From the NCBI GenBank assembly GCA_049999725.1, contig JBNGIS010014028.1, positions 1 to 33,358 on the forward strand: 33,358 nucleotides of DNA, read 5' to 3'. How positions within the stretch are numbered: position 1 is the stretch's first letter; every line of letters starts with the position of its first letter. The notes under the pieces are model-generated. The model was given only the letters and a program-made list of their open reading frames with translations, was not told where the DNA came from and searched no databases. Below are positions 10,538 to 21,152 of the stretch, one piece after another. The DNA comes from Haplomitrium mnioides (Eukaryota > Marchantiophyta > Haplomitriopsida > Calobryales). A program made the translations under genes and the position numbers.

Positions 10538-11917
10538 TTAAGGAGTGTTTTGTAAAATATGTAACACCTCTTGATCTTTACAAGTGCTAGTGTGTATATG
10601 GAATCCATTATCTCTTATATCTTTAAAACTATTGAGATTCCCAGTAGCACTTGGTGCATATATAGCAGATCTAATATGTAATGTAGTTCTTCGTTGCATT
10701 GTGATTATAGCTTGTCTATGTCCTTCCTCTATATGGTTGTTGCCCATAATTGTTGTCCCATTTTGACTTGAGGGCATTATGTTTGTAAAGAAAGACCTCC
10801 ACTTCAATATAGTGTGAGTGCTGCCACTATTGATTATGCATGTATTTATATCATCCAATTTAGAAATTGAAGATATACACTGTAACATGTGATTTTCTGG
10901 AGTAGCTAGAACATCTTCCTTGTCAATATAATCACTGAGTGTATATGGTTGTTCCATGAACACTCCATGATTTTCTGTAATAGATTGTTTACTCTTATCT
11001 TTTACATACAGTGCAACTAGATGTGCAAGGGTTTTCCACATTTTTTGAGTATGACCTATAGTACCACATCTGGTACATATAGTTGAGCCTCTTGCATTAC
11101 TTGTGGATGGCATATTTATGCTTCTGTTTTGAGTTTTGCCACTTCTTTGTCCTCTTAGAAAATATTTTCCTATAGAGCTCCTTCCCCTGCCTCTCCTCTT
11201 GAATTGGTTGTTATATATTCGAGTCATTGGGGCTTGTCCTCTATATGAGGCTTGCTTGTTGGAGCCATATCTAGTTCTTTTTCATGGCTGTCCTCTACTG
11301 TTTATTGGTTTATTGTAATGAACTGTAGGTGGTTGAGATAATGGTCGAGTTCTAGGAGGTCTGATTTTAGAGTTTTTGATAAGTAGGTCTTGATGTTTCT
11401 CTGCTAACAGTAAATATGCAGTTAAATCAGAATATCTTCTGAAGTTCATATTCCTATATTGTGCAGACATGATCATATTTGTAGGATGGAAAGTTGATAA
11501 TGTTTTCTCTATTTATTCCTCTTCTGAAATAGGGTGCCCACAGAGAGTTAATTGACTTATGATTATGAAAAGTTCACTTTTATATTTGGATATTGTCGTA
11601 AAATCTTGAACTCTTAGATTTACCCAATCATGTCTTGCTTTTGGCAGATGGATTGTCTTTGTATGGTCAAAATGCTCTTTTAAGTTGTCTCACAACAATA
11701 TGGGGTTACTCTCATTTAAATATTGCAGTTTAAGAGGATCATATAGGTGGTACCTAAGAAACACCAATACTTCTACTTTCTGCTGATTATTGATATCTTC
11801 ATCAGTTAGGATAGTTGTTTCCAATCCTTTGGAAACAATGTGAGCAGCAGCATCAAGTGACCAGGAAAGATAATTTTCTCCTTCTATAGTCAAGCTTTTA
11901 AAACTTAGTTTTTCCAT
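10538..11917 (-). pseudogene. Gag and protease remnant, copia element 1
   Basis: Gag starts at ATG 11917 with LTIEGENYLSWSLDAAAHI, close to the start of gag in element 2. The middle includes QYRNMNFRRYSDLTAYLLLA (about 11465-11400). A zinc knuckle near 11077-11036 reads CTRCGTIGHTQKMW, so the last Cys of CX2CX4HX4C is lost. The aspartic protease site (10831-10823) reads IINSGSTHTIL instead of DSG, a GAT to AAT change. Frame changes separate the three open pieces. Confidence 0.75.
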
Positions 11918-12396
11918 TTCTTAGAATGATAATAAGAACAAAGTTTAAGAGGTAGGAAATAGATTTCTTAAAAATTATGTATATTCAGTAACTAAAAGAG
12001 TTCTGATTTATAAATGACAGAATGCTTTTATCTCTTTCTGTTATTTGAATTTTTGTAGAGCTATATAAGAATTATATAACAGAGTTGTTATAGAATATGC
12101 TTCCCTCTTCTTCTTGCTGTAGGCAAGGGGTTGGCTTTGTATATTTGAAAATATGTGTTGGTGCAGATACTTGAAGCTGCTATAATATCACCAATAGAAT
12201 CTTATAATAAAAACTTTGTTCTTCTTGCAGCTGTAGGCTGATGAAATTGAATCAAATTTTCCAGAATATGTAACATTGATCTGTACTGATGTGCTCAGAA
12301 TATATGAAGTTGGATGTATGAGAAAATAGTGAGTTTGATAGTTTAGATGGTCTCGTATATAGTTATAAGCCTTGTGGCTTAGTTTTGGCAATTAGC

Positions 12397-12412
12397 TTGC
12401 TCTGATTTGTTC
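12397..12412 (-). other. Candidate primer-binding site, copia element 1
   Basis: On the minus strand ATCAGAGCAAG matches the 3' part of the common plant copia PBS, TGGTATCAGAGC plus following bases, complementary to initiator Met-tRNA. The TGGT start is not preserved. It lies about 480 bp upstream of gag. Confidence 0.35.
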
Positions 12413-13710
12413 AAAACTATGAGCCAACTAATTAGTTTAAACGTATATACTATGTATAGAATCAAGTTTTAGATTCTATATCTTGAATTTTACAAATAGT
12501 TATTCTCAATTCTGTTCATACATATAAAATAAGGTATGGTTATTGTAAAATGTCAAACTATCTATTATATCTCAGAAATTTTATTCTCACTGGTATTCTG
12601 ATCTAAGTATCAAGTTTTTGTGTTTTTATAAAAACAAAGTATTGAACAATTTGGTGTGGTGTTACAAAAATGTAGATCTGTTTGAAAGGATTTGATGGTA
12701 TATTCTGATTTGAACTTTCAAATTTTTGAGATTTTGAATCCTTTGGATTCTATTACTCCCTATTGATAATACTAATTTGAAGGCTCTTCTACAAATAATG
12801 GCACCGCTAGGTAGAGTGAACCAATTGTCAACATCAGAGTCATTTCTTGGTATTTTCCACTGCAATATAATATCGCGATTCTTCAAACTTTGTCGAAAAT
12901 ATGTTTCTCTCACACTTTTTAAGAACATTTCTCGTACAACAACAAAAAATTAATTTGACAACATGAAATTCTCCTCAATCTCAAAATTCATATCGGATTG
13001 AGCTTTTTCTTCACAAAGCTCTCATCATGATGGACTTTTGGGAAAAAAGTTAAAGTATTTACCCTTTTGGGTTTTGGTCTAAAGAAATAACTCTTTTTTT
13101 TTTCCAATCAACTCGGTCCATAGACAAATCCAGCCATCAGAGATAATTCATTGTCTTCAAGATCTTAAGCATCATCAATATCATTGTTTGTTCCTTCAAC
13201 TAAAGTTTTGATCGATGTAGACCAATTTGAGATGTGGGAGAATTGCACCATGCTAAAACAAAATCTTCATCAATATTTCAAGCATGAGAAATTTTTTTTT
13301 GTAAAACAATCGATGCTCTTGGTGATGCCTCTATAGAAATGTTAATTGATTGAGACTCTTTGCTTGAATCATTTTCTAAACTGTCATATGGAGATTCCTC
13401 TAAAAAATTTGGTTTCCAAAGGATCTTTTTTTCTCGTTTAGAGGTCCAACTTGATTAGAAGTCAATCATTATTTGAGTGGTGCCAACGGTGATAACGTAT
13501 CATCTCCAAACTTGAAATAGTCATTCGATTCTATGCTTTTTGTATTTTGAAGAAAAAGATTTGGATCTTCAACATTGTCTTCGTCATCTACTAATGACGA
13601 AAGAAAGGTCTACAACTATTTGGACATTCTAACTTGAATGTCTATTTATTGATATGTTGGAGTAGTCACCAGAAAGATTAAACTTTGACTGTTTGATAGG
13701 CAATAAAGAT

Positions 13711-13890
13711 CCACTGTATGTAGAAGGTTTAGTCTTGGATCTTATGCTCGCATTGAGTTCCCTCCTTGATCCTTTGCGCCTAAGTTGTTCACTCCTTTAT
13801 CCTATGCGAACATTGGGTTCACTCCTTGACCTTATGCGCCCATAGGGTTCAATCCCTAATCCTATGCATGCATAGGGTTCACTTTCTTGG
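13711..13890 (+). repeat. 30-bp minisatellite, unit A
   Basis: Six consecutive units of exactly 30 bp start at 13711, 13741, 13771, 13801, 13831 and 13861. Most begin CYTATGC, carry a palindromic core (best in the last unit, CCTATGCATGCATAGG) and continue GGTTCACTCCTTGAT. The array lies about 90 bp upstream of the expected start of the minus-strand pseudogene A. In unit B only the first 14 bp of the array remain (26988-27001), where the gypsy-like element begins. Confidence 0.85.
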
Positions 13891-14513
13891 TCTTCCTTTG
13901 TCAATGTATCTAATTCAAAAGCTGCCATTTTTTCCCAAAATACTTGCCATCACACTTGGCGCTTTAGGTATTCCAACGCTTGATTCCTAAGAACACTAGT
14001 TTGAAACTATCTCCAACTACCTGCCAAAAGCAACACTTTTCTATGAACATGAATCCTGAAATTCTAACATCTTCTTACCATTGAATACTCCAACTATTGA
14101 AAAATAAAAATGAAAAACAAGAAAATTAAAGAAAGTATTTCAACAAATATTCCTAATTATCTCCAAAAGATGTGTTTTTGAGAAAATTTTTACAAAATGA
14201 CAAAATAGTGAAATTTTTGTGAAGTAAACCAAAAAAAAAAAGAAATTGGAAAGATGAAATAAAGCAATGTTATATATACTAACTTTCTTTTTGCACCAGA
14301 AAAACTTATGTGTCAAGAGCTTCGTGAATCATTTTTTGGCGAGAAAAGTTGGGTATAAAAGAACAACAATGGAAAGTTTCCTTCCATTGTTGCGAGTTCA
14401 CTTTCTCGTTTTTTTTTCCCTATCATGGTTGTTTTGGCCTTTAACAACCGTTATTTTGAACCAAGAACACGCTACTCAAAACAAGGTTTTTTTTTTTATT
14501 TTAAGAAAAAATG
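13891..14513. other. Spacer between unit A and copia element 2, no gene seen
   Basis: AT-rich with several A and T runs. A plus-strand open frame at 14267-14638 crosses into the LTR and has no recognisable motif, so I treat it as chance. The spacer probably belongs to the 5' flank of unit A, but unit B cannot be compared because the gypsy-like element replaces it there. Confidence 0.4.
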
Positions 14514-14520
14514 TAGTTTT

Positions 14521-14638
14521 TGTTATAGGGACCATATATAGCCCTATATTAGGAGTTGTAGTCTCATTCCATTCATTCATTCTATTCTACTCCCGCTCTC
14601 AGAAGCTCTCGTGTGTATGTGCGGTGCTCATTCGATAA
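14521..14638 (+). repeat. 5' LTR of copia element 2
   Basis: Begins TGTTATAGGGACCATATATA and ends near GATAA. It matches 21153-21270 along its whole length, with about 11 differences. 118 bp is short for a full-length copia LTR. The terminal CA is not preserved, so the last one or two bases are uncertain. Confidence 0.85.
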
Positions 14639-14640
14639 CC

Positions 14641-14652
14641 TGCTATCAACAC
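14641..14652 (+). other. Primer-binding site, copia element 2
   Basis: TGCTATCAACAC directly after the LTR resembles TGGTATCAGAGC (8 of 12 positions), the usual copia site complementary to initiator Met-tRNA. Position supports the call more than sequence does. Confidence 0.55.
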
Positions 14653-16391
14653 GAAAGGACTCTATTTTTTTTCTCTCCAGCTCCCGCATGTGCTCCACCT
14701 GCACCAACATTTGAGAGAACACCAGCGTACACCTTTTCTCCTATGTGCGAGAAACTCTTTTTTCCTCCCGTCTATTTTTTTTCTCTCGCGGAATGCTCTA
14801 ACATTGTCGATTTTCAGCGCTCCCCCCCCCTTTCACTTGAGTATTCCATCTCCTTCTTCTTCTCTAAAGCATTACTCTACCTTTTTTTTTCTTTCCTTCA
14901 CGCCCAGCCGTACGGACTAGAGTTCCACTCACTCTTTGCTTCTGCTTGCGGCTCATTCTTTGCTCGTGCTCTTTTCTCCTGCCCACGGTTTGTCTTCATC
15001 TTGCTTGCGGCGTCTCTCTCCATTGCTGTACACAACTCTTATCTTGCTGCTCGCCGACGCACGCATTCCTGCTCAACCTTGTCTTTCTCTTCAATCGACG
15101 CAAATTCTTCACCAATTATGCTCAGCGCACTGCCTACCATTGGTAAATGACAACTCCATTTGTACTCATCTTACCTAGAGGACTACATTTCTGTTTTTAT
15201 GGTTGACCACTCATTTGGGTGACATCCTGCAACCACTTGACTGAAGACTTTCCTCCTACTCTGGTTTACACTAAACGACCTTACTCCCATCCACGGTTTC
15301 ATCATTCATCCCTTCTTTTTCCCTTCCTTATTGGTTGTTTTTCATATGCTCAACGATACCTGAGCATCTTGGCTCATGTTTTGTTGATTCACCGACCCTG
15401 TGCATGCTCAAAGCTAGCCTGCGTTGCTAACTTCTATGCTTACAACTCAGGACTGTATCTCTTCACCATCTCTTCGTGACATCAGAGATTCCTAGACCTC
15501 TTTCATCTCACCTTCATAAAATTGATCTCACATTATGGTATTAGCTTGCTTCGTTTATGAACAAGTCCTTTCCCTACCACCAAGGTGAGCACATTCAAGC
15601 AAGGGAACAGTGAGACACAAGTTGCACAAACATGTGCACAAGTTCGACCCACCTGTATATGCAGCATCAAAGACCCATGCGACTACACAGAGACTACATC
15701 AACACTCAGCAAAAGAGCGACACTGCATCTTGCCACTTCAAGCTCTTTCACTTTGTTCTTCATCACTTCATGGTTCAACTTTCTCAACCTATCCCATTGA
15801 TTATATTCTGTTCTTTCTCTTTGCTACTAAATGATCTCATACCCCATGAGGGATACAATTGTTGATTCTGGGTCACTTCCTGTTATAAGAGAATCATACT
15901 AACTTGAGCACTAACCCTACCACCTCCTGAGATCAACCTTTATCTGGCCAACCTGTGACGACTCTATTCTCTTTACAATACCAGATTTGTAGAAAGGCAC
16001 TACGACGATAGGAGGCTAGGTCTGGTTTAACTCAAGGCAGACCAATATGACAGATCTGGGGATACAATATTGGCACATCAGAAGACATAGACGATCATTT
16101 CCAAGGCAGTCTCTTCATAGCAATATTTCATTCTTTCATTTCAGTTCTTGATGATTCATACCAACCGACTCGTAGATAGTCCAGTTATTTCTTGTTTTCA
16201 TTTCAATTATTTGATTTTTCCGCTTAAGGCAGAAAATATAAACAAGTAACAAGGTCCGTGATCGACTAGAGTTCTATCCATCACACATCTATACACAGTA
16301 CAGAACATTGCAGCCTTGACCCAGCAGCTGCACTCGCCAGAACTCCTAGTTTATCTACCTATTTCACATAGACTCCCAGCACAAAGAGAAC
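14653..16391 (+). other. Long untranslated leader of copia element 2
   Basis: About 1.74 kb separates the PBS from gag, much longer than the leader of element 1 (about 0.48 kb). The first half (to about 15150) is strongly CT-rich on the plus strand and therefore gives long overlapping Ser/Phe/Leu-rich open frames (for example 14611-15150) with no recognisable domain. The second half is mixed. It could hold captured host sequence or a decayed intron. Confidence 0.55.
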
Positions 16392-17340
16392 ATGTCAAAC
16401 ATGACATCCGTTGAATCTATGAAATTTCAAGCACTAAAACTGGATGGCTCCAATTACTGTTCTTGGTCACTTGATGTCATGACATACTTGACATCCAAAG
16501 CTATCCATGAAGTCATCAACTCAGATGACAACGTCACCCCGTGTGACGCAGCCATGACGTTGATCCTACTCAAACATCATATGGTCGAACCTCTCATGCT
16601 TCAATACCTCAATTTTCATAGTCCCCATCTACTATGGGAAGAACTCAAACTTTGATTCGACCATCTGACGACGATATCGCTCCCAACAACGAGACACGAT
16701 TGGATCAACCTACGAGTCCAGGACCACACATCCATTACAAATTACAACATCGAATTATTTCACATAGTCTCACAACTAGCAATCTGCGGCCACCCAGTGA
16801 CCGACGAAGAACAGATAGAGAAAACTCCATCTACATTTCATGTGAGCAATTTCATCTTGGCATCTCAATATCGCAACATGCAATTCACTTGGTACTCCGA
16901 ACTCATAGCATACATGCTACTTGCCAAAAAGCACCAACTACTACTCATAGAAAATGCAAAGAAGCGACCCCCAAGGTCAGCTGCACCTCATTTGAACCCC
17001 GAGTCACATTTTATAGGCTCCAGCCTTTACCCTCGCTCTAGGAATAAGCAATTCTCATGAGGCAGAGGAAGAAGTAATCTCAGATTCAGGGGGAGTGTAA
17101 GTCGGTCTACCAGCAGTCGACCTCCCCATGCAAACCACCATTGCATTCTGACGACACCAAAGTATGTGCCCCAACGCACATGGCACAACAGAGGTGGCAA
17201 GCAATCATATAGAGGCCGACGGAATACATCCGGCCCATACCAACAACAACAAACTACATGCAATAGGTGTGGCACACGTGGCCACACCCAACACACATGC
17301 AGAGTGCCAGCGCACCTAGCATGCCTATACCAGCAAAGCA
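16392..17340 (+). pseudogene. Gag remnant, copia element 2
   Basis: Gag forms the particle and binds element RNA. ATG 16392 is followed by LKLDGSNYCSWSLDVMTYL, similar to element 1. A frame change near 16650 leads to the second part, including ILASQYRNMQFTWYSELIAY (about 16855-16915). After further breaks near 17060 the zinc knuckle CNRCGTRGHTQHTC lies intact at 17259-17300. Two to three frame changes separate the pieces. Confidence 0.8.
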
Positions 17341-17790
17341 CCAAACCTCACACTCATGAGGTACAGGGCAACTTACTGGAAATAATAGACAATTATGAGT
17401 ATCCACAATACAATGTACATCTTGAAAATCACATGACTCAATTAGCACTATCTGACCAGACATATGGATATGAGATAACGTGCATTGTCGACAGGGGTTC
17501 CTTGCATACTATCTTGCAAGAATGCAAATAATTTTCATCCATCACCCCTTCTTCCAGGCCAATGACGACTTTTACAGGCCACAATCAAATTGAAGAAGGA
17601 CATGGTCCAACAACCATTATTTTTCCAAATGGAACAATACTAGACATCAAATCAACAATTTATGCACCTGTAGCAACCAGAAACCTCATCAGTTTCCGAG
17701 ACATCAAATAGAACGGTTTTCACATTCCAATAGGATCATTTCAGGACAAAGAAGTCCTCCACATCCTGACTCAAACCGTAACATGCTTTG
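17341..17790 (+). pseudogene. Aspartic protease remnant, copia element 2
   Basis: The protease cleaves the polyprotein. The active-site segment at 17481-17515 reads CIVDRGSLHTIL, with Arg in place of Ser or Thr in the D-S/T-G triad, a change expected to inactivate it. Downstream the conserved STIYAPVATRNLISFRDIK precedes a stop near 17710. The segment continues into the integrase region in the same order as in element 1. Confidence 0.7.
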
Positions 17791-18830
17791 ATATATGATA
17801 ATCTTTCCCCTATCACCACCAAGATTATACACCATAAAAATATTCTCATATCATGCCTCTATCAAAACGGTATCTATAGCCATTACATGGCATAACCGCC
17901 TTGGACATCCAGGCTGTGACATGTTCTACTGTATTAAAAAGAACAGGAAAGGCATACCAGAAAATGTGCACCCACTGCTACTGCAAACTCCATACTTTGC
18001 ATGCACACAAGGCAAATTGAAAATTACACCTTCTCATGACAAGACAACAATCTCGATCCCCTGATTTCTTGAGCGGATCTATGCTGATGTTTGTGAGCCC
18101 ATCCACCCACCCTCGGGACCATTCAGATACTTTCTTATCACCATTGATGCATCATCCAAATGGTCAGAAGTATCCCTTCTTACAACCAAAAAATGGTCTT
18201 CCCGAAATATTTGTCCCAAATTTTGCAACTCTCAGCGCAATTCCTTGATTACCGAATCAGAAACCTGAGAGTGGACAATGCTGGAGAATTCTCTTCACAA
18301 AATTTTGATGACTTCTGCACATCTGCAGGTATAAACATACAATACTCAGTACCACATGTACATTTCCAAAACGGCATTGCAGAATCGGCTATTAAGAGAA
18401 TCCAACTCATAGCAAGACCATTACTTCTAAACTCAAATCTCCCCACCTTTGCTTGGGGACATGCAGTCATGCATGCAGCAACTCTATTGCGTTATAGATT
18501 GTCTGCATTCAACAAGAATTCCCTGCACCAACTTACAGTAGGAATTCCAGCAGATTTATCACATCTACACACATTTGGCTACTTGGTCCTCGTCCCAATA
18601 TTAGGACCACATCAAACAAAAATGGGACCACAACACCGAAAAGGCATATACATTGGTTTTAAGTCCCCTTCCATCATCCGATACCTTGAACCCTCAACAT
18701 CTGATGTGTTTAAGCCTCGATTCATAGATTGTTAATTCTTTGAAGAATCCTTTCCACATCTGACACAAGAGGACAAGGCGATACGACCAAAACCTGAGGA
18801 TAATTTAATATGACACCAACATTTGCCACT
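17791..18830 (+). pseudogene. Integrase remnant, copia element 2
   Basis: The HHCC zinc region has WHNRLGHPG intact at 17888-17915, but the first Cys of the later pair is Tyr (YFACTQGK near 17992-18010). The core shows ERIYADV after a stop (about 18070-18090), RVDNAGEFSSQNFDDF (18270-18320) and the catalytic Glu in HFQNGIAESAIKR (18361-18400). The tail has HLHTFGYLVLVPI and KMGPQHRKGIYIGFKSPS. D, D and E are all present, unlike in element 1, but stops near 18062 and 18733 and a frame change near 18160-18240 break it. Confidence 0.8.
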
Positions 18831-19149
18831 AGATTTCAATCAATGAAATGGACATTGAGATGCTGAAGTCAAAACACTCCTCAATTTACAGGAGATATTG
18901 GTTAAAATACCTGACGCATTTAACAATGCCTCCAACATCACAAAATGGCACATAGAAGCTGCAAACGCTCCAGTGCGACTCTATAAGATCGATACATCTG
19001 CAACGATATACAACCCAAAGCAAAGCGTGGCAGACCCATAGGCTCAAAGAATAAGCCTAGACCATTGACATCAATGAACATTGCTACAGAGAACGATGAA
19101 ATAGCAATTGATTATTCCTATACTGGTCGAATATGGGACAGATCTCGAC

Positions 19150-19730
19150 CACTATGGATGATTTATTCACATTCTCAGTATCACAATCTATGGACAAGGA
19201 TATACCTGATCTTTTATCTATAAGAGAAGCACAATCAAGATCTGATTTGCCCCAATGGGAAAAGGCAATTAGTTCGGAACTTGACACTCTCATAAAATGA
19301 CAAGTTTTCGGTTCCATCATGCCTGCACCCCCTGATGTGCATTCAATAGATTACAGATTTATTTTTGTCCGCAAATATAATGCAAAAGGTGATGTCACAA
19401 GACACAAGGCTAGATAAGTGGCCAAAGAATACACTCAAATTCCTAGACATGACTATGATCTCACATACTCACATGTCATGGACACTATTACTTACATATA
19501 CATGATAGCCTTATCTATCCAACGTCATCTAGCTATGCATATAATGGACGTCATCACTGCTTACTTATATGGTACTCCATGTCTATTTATGAAACATCAA
19601 GCATCTGAGTATGTCGTAGTTGGACTCTATGTAGACGACATAAACATTTTTGGCACAAAAGCTTTAGCTACCACTACTATCGCCAAACTGAAGGATATAT
19701 TTGAAATGCGAGACATTTAGAGAACCTGAT
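19150..19730 (+). pseudogene. Reverse transcriptase remnant with internal deletion, copia element 2
   Basis: N-terminal part: WEKAISSELDTLIK then a stop near 19300, DYRFIFVRKYNAKGDVTRHK and a stop near 19414. The palm begins MDVITAYLYGTP (about 19546-19578) and is followed at once by CLFMKHQASEYVVVGLYVDD. YVDD is at 19628-19639. In element 1 and in the family generally, a long stretch including YGLKQS lies between these two parts, so an in-frame deletion of roughly 65-75 residues is inferred near 19579. The frame breaks again after EMRD near 19720. Confidence 0.8.
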
Positions 19731-19820
19731 CTCTATCTTGGAATCCAATTTGAGCATATGCCTAATGGTATTCTGATCCACTAGTCCACATATACAGCCA
19801 AGATTCTCAAGCAATTCAAT

Positions 19821-20621
19821 ATGGACAATGCTCATCCAATGAGCACCCCAATGGAATTGAGATCTTTGGACCCAATAAAGGACATGTTCGGAAAACGAAA
19901 AGAGCATGAACCAAATCAGAGATCAGAAAAACCATACGTGTCAGCAATAGGAACACTCATGTACCTTGCAAATCAGACCAGACTTGATATATCTTTTGTA
20001 GTAAATATGCTCGCAAGGCACAACTTCGAGCCCACTATTCGCCATTGGAACGGGCTCAAATGCATTTTCACATACCTGAAAGGTACAAAAGACATGGGAC
20101 TCCTTTTCCCTAAAAATGCATCAAATGATATTGTCGGCTATGTTGACCCTGGATACCTATCTGATCCTGATGACGCAAAGTCTCAAACAAGATATGTTTT
20201 CCTTAAAGGAAACACTATTATCTCATGGAAGAGCACCAAGCAAACTATTACTACTACCTTGACCAATCACGCAGAGATCATTTCCCTTTATGAGGCCAGT
20301 AAGGAATGTATATGGCTCCGACAACTTATTGACCATATTAACACCAATATAGGCCAATCTACACTTGATTCTTCTACTATAATATATGAGTACAATTGAC
20401 CATGTGTTGACCAGATTGCTCAAGGCTTTATTAAGGGTGATAGAATTAAACATATTGCTCCTAAATTCTTTTACACCTATGAGCAACATGGTGATAAAAT
20501 CAATGTCCAATGGATAGCAAGCAAAGATAACAGAGAAGATATCTTCACCAAACCACTTCCACCCACCTTGTACATTGCACATACTAAGAGGATTGGTTTG
20601 AGAAGACTCTTTGAATTATAG
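19821..20621 (+). pseudogene. RNase H and polyprotein C-terminus, copia element 2
   Basis: Open for nearly 200 codons from 19821 to a TGA near 20397-20399, then continuing in similar quality to TAG 20619-20621. Visible: YVSAIGTLMYLANQTRLDIS, VGYVDPGYLSDPDDAKSQ (usually DADW- or DAGYLSD-like, here DPGY), TISWKSTKQTI, ASKECIWLRQLIDH, RIKHIAPKFFYTYEQ and DIFTKPLP. This is the best-preserved domain in either copia element. Confidence 0.8.
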
Positions 20622-21140
20622 CACAATAGTATACAATAACTACTTACATATATATGCATTTATTTCCACCCCTCTCTAACCTTTAGTCATGAAGATCAAG
20701 GATTGCAAAGACGATCATTTATTTGAAGCAAATGTCTAATCTTGTCTGAATGTAATACAAGTAATGCCAAGAGCATATTATATCAAAAGCTGACATCACT
20801 TCTCAAATTTTGAGGCTTACATCAATTTTCAGACAAATCTTCAGAACACAAAGAGAGGACACAACAACAACAATGAAGATGAAACAACACCACACGACGA
20901 CATGATGACACTGCTATACTCTTGAAGGCAGAAATTTTGACAAAATTTTTCTTGACATTATGAATATTTATGCACACTCTACACTTTACCATAATCCACC
21001 TATACATATGTGGTGGCACTCTTTCCCTCAGAAGAAGGCGGGAAGGTTTTAATGAGACCACATATGCATAGGATTTGGACTTGGAATTCCATGGATATAT
21101 AGTGTTTTTAAAATGTGGCTGATTATTAGTAGAAGAATCA
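20622..21140 (+). other. 3' untranslated region of copia element 2
   Basis: About 520 bp without a supported gene, between the polyprotein stop and the polypurine tract. Confidence 0.6.
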
Positions 21141-21142
21141 GC

Positions 21143-21152
21143 CAAAGGGGAG
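21143..21152 (+). other. Polypurine tract, copia element 2
   Basis: CAAAGGGGAG directly precedes the 3' LTR start TGTTATAG. This is the expected primer site for plus-strand synthesis. Confidence 0.75.

Larger units (their letters stand above)
6645..12666 (-). mobile_element. Ty1/copia element 1, degenerate, reverse orientation
   Basis: Gag, protease, integrase, reverse transcriptase and RNase H remnants lie in copia order (integrase before RT) on the minus strand between 11917 and 7342. The element interrupts unit A: homology with unit B stops at about 6644 (ATAATTTTGT) and resumes at about 12665 (CAAAAATG). A 3' LTR can be proposed at 6645-6907, but the sequence at the other end does not visibly match it, and I see no target-site duplication. 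Protein sequence resembles copia element 2, so both belong to one broad lineage (possibly Ivana/Oryco-like, from memory). Every domain is broken. Confidence 0.8.
3963..13619 (-). pseudogene. DUF7869-like protein, pseudogene A (split by copia element 1)
   Basis: Read on the minus strand, fragments appear in collinear order. An acidic N-terminal region (13619 down to about 13480) starts at ATA where copy B has ATG. Next come RETYF and the LPSGAIICRRAF segment (12900-12770), then the copia insertion, and RFVVCxTCEEIKSLREK (about 6410-6330). After a probable intron follow MKERTKLANHQRKCYTDG and LMDEIDQKK (5430-5310), then LPPTLYLQL (about 5120-5097), KVGFLMVGHTHNQINQMF (5005-4960), and finally KLSDSEAKIW and FWLPLDG (4762-4680). 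It ends in a TAA at 3963-3965 after an acidic tail. From memory, this order matches the uncharacterised multi-copy DUF7869-type proteins of plants, oomycetes and invertebrates. Several stops and frame changes kill it. The acidic residue expected after LYLQL is Lys here. Confidence 0.7.
2655..13890. repeat. Repeat unit A (interrupted by copia element 1)
   Basis: Unit A aligns in the same orientation with about 21400-27001 (unit B). The match runs from 2655 to about 6644 and resumes at about 12667, and I judge it by eye at roughly 80-85% identity. The homologous junction in unit B (near 25970-25985) is uninterrupted, which shows that copia element 1 entered unit A. Unit A carries, left to right: a 37-bp array, the minus-strand DUF7869-like pseudogene and a 30-bp array. 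Relative to unit B it lacks about 215 bp near 3985 and the mitochondrial-type insert. Confidence 0.85.

Noticed and set aside
12188-12391. Minus-strand open frame as an extra copia gene
   Set aside because: Located between the PBS-like site and gag of element 1, with no motif and no counterpart in element 2.
14611-15150. 179-codon Ser/Phe-rich open frame as a gene
   Set aside because: Lies in the CT-rich leader of copia element 2. Overlapping frames are equally open and no motif is visible, so composition explains it.
16634-17041. Plus-strand 135-codon frame as a separate protein
   Set aside because: Out-of-frame reading of the gag region; the neighbouring frame carries the gag motifs.
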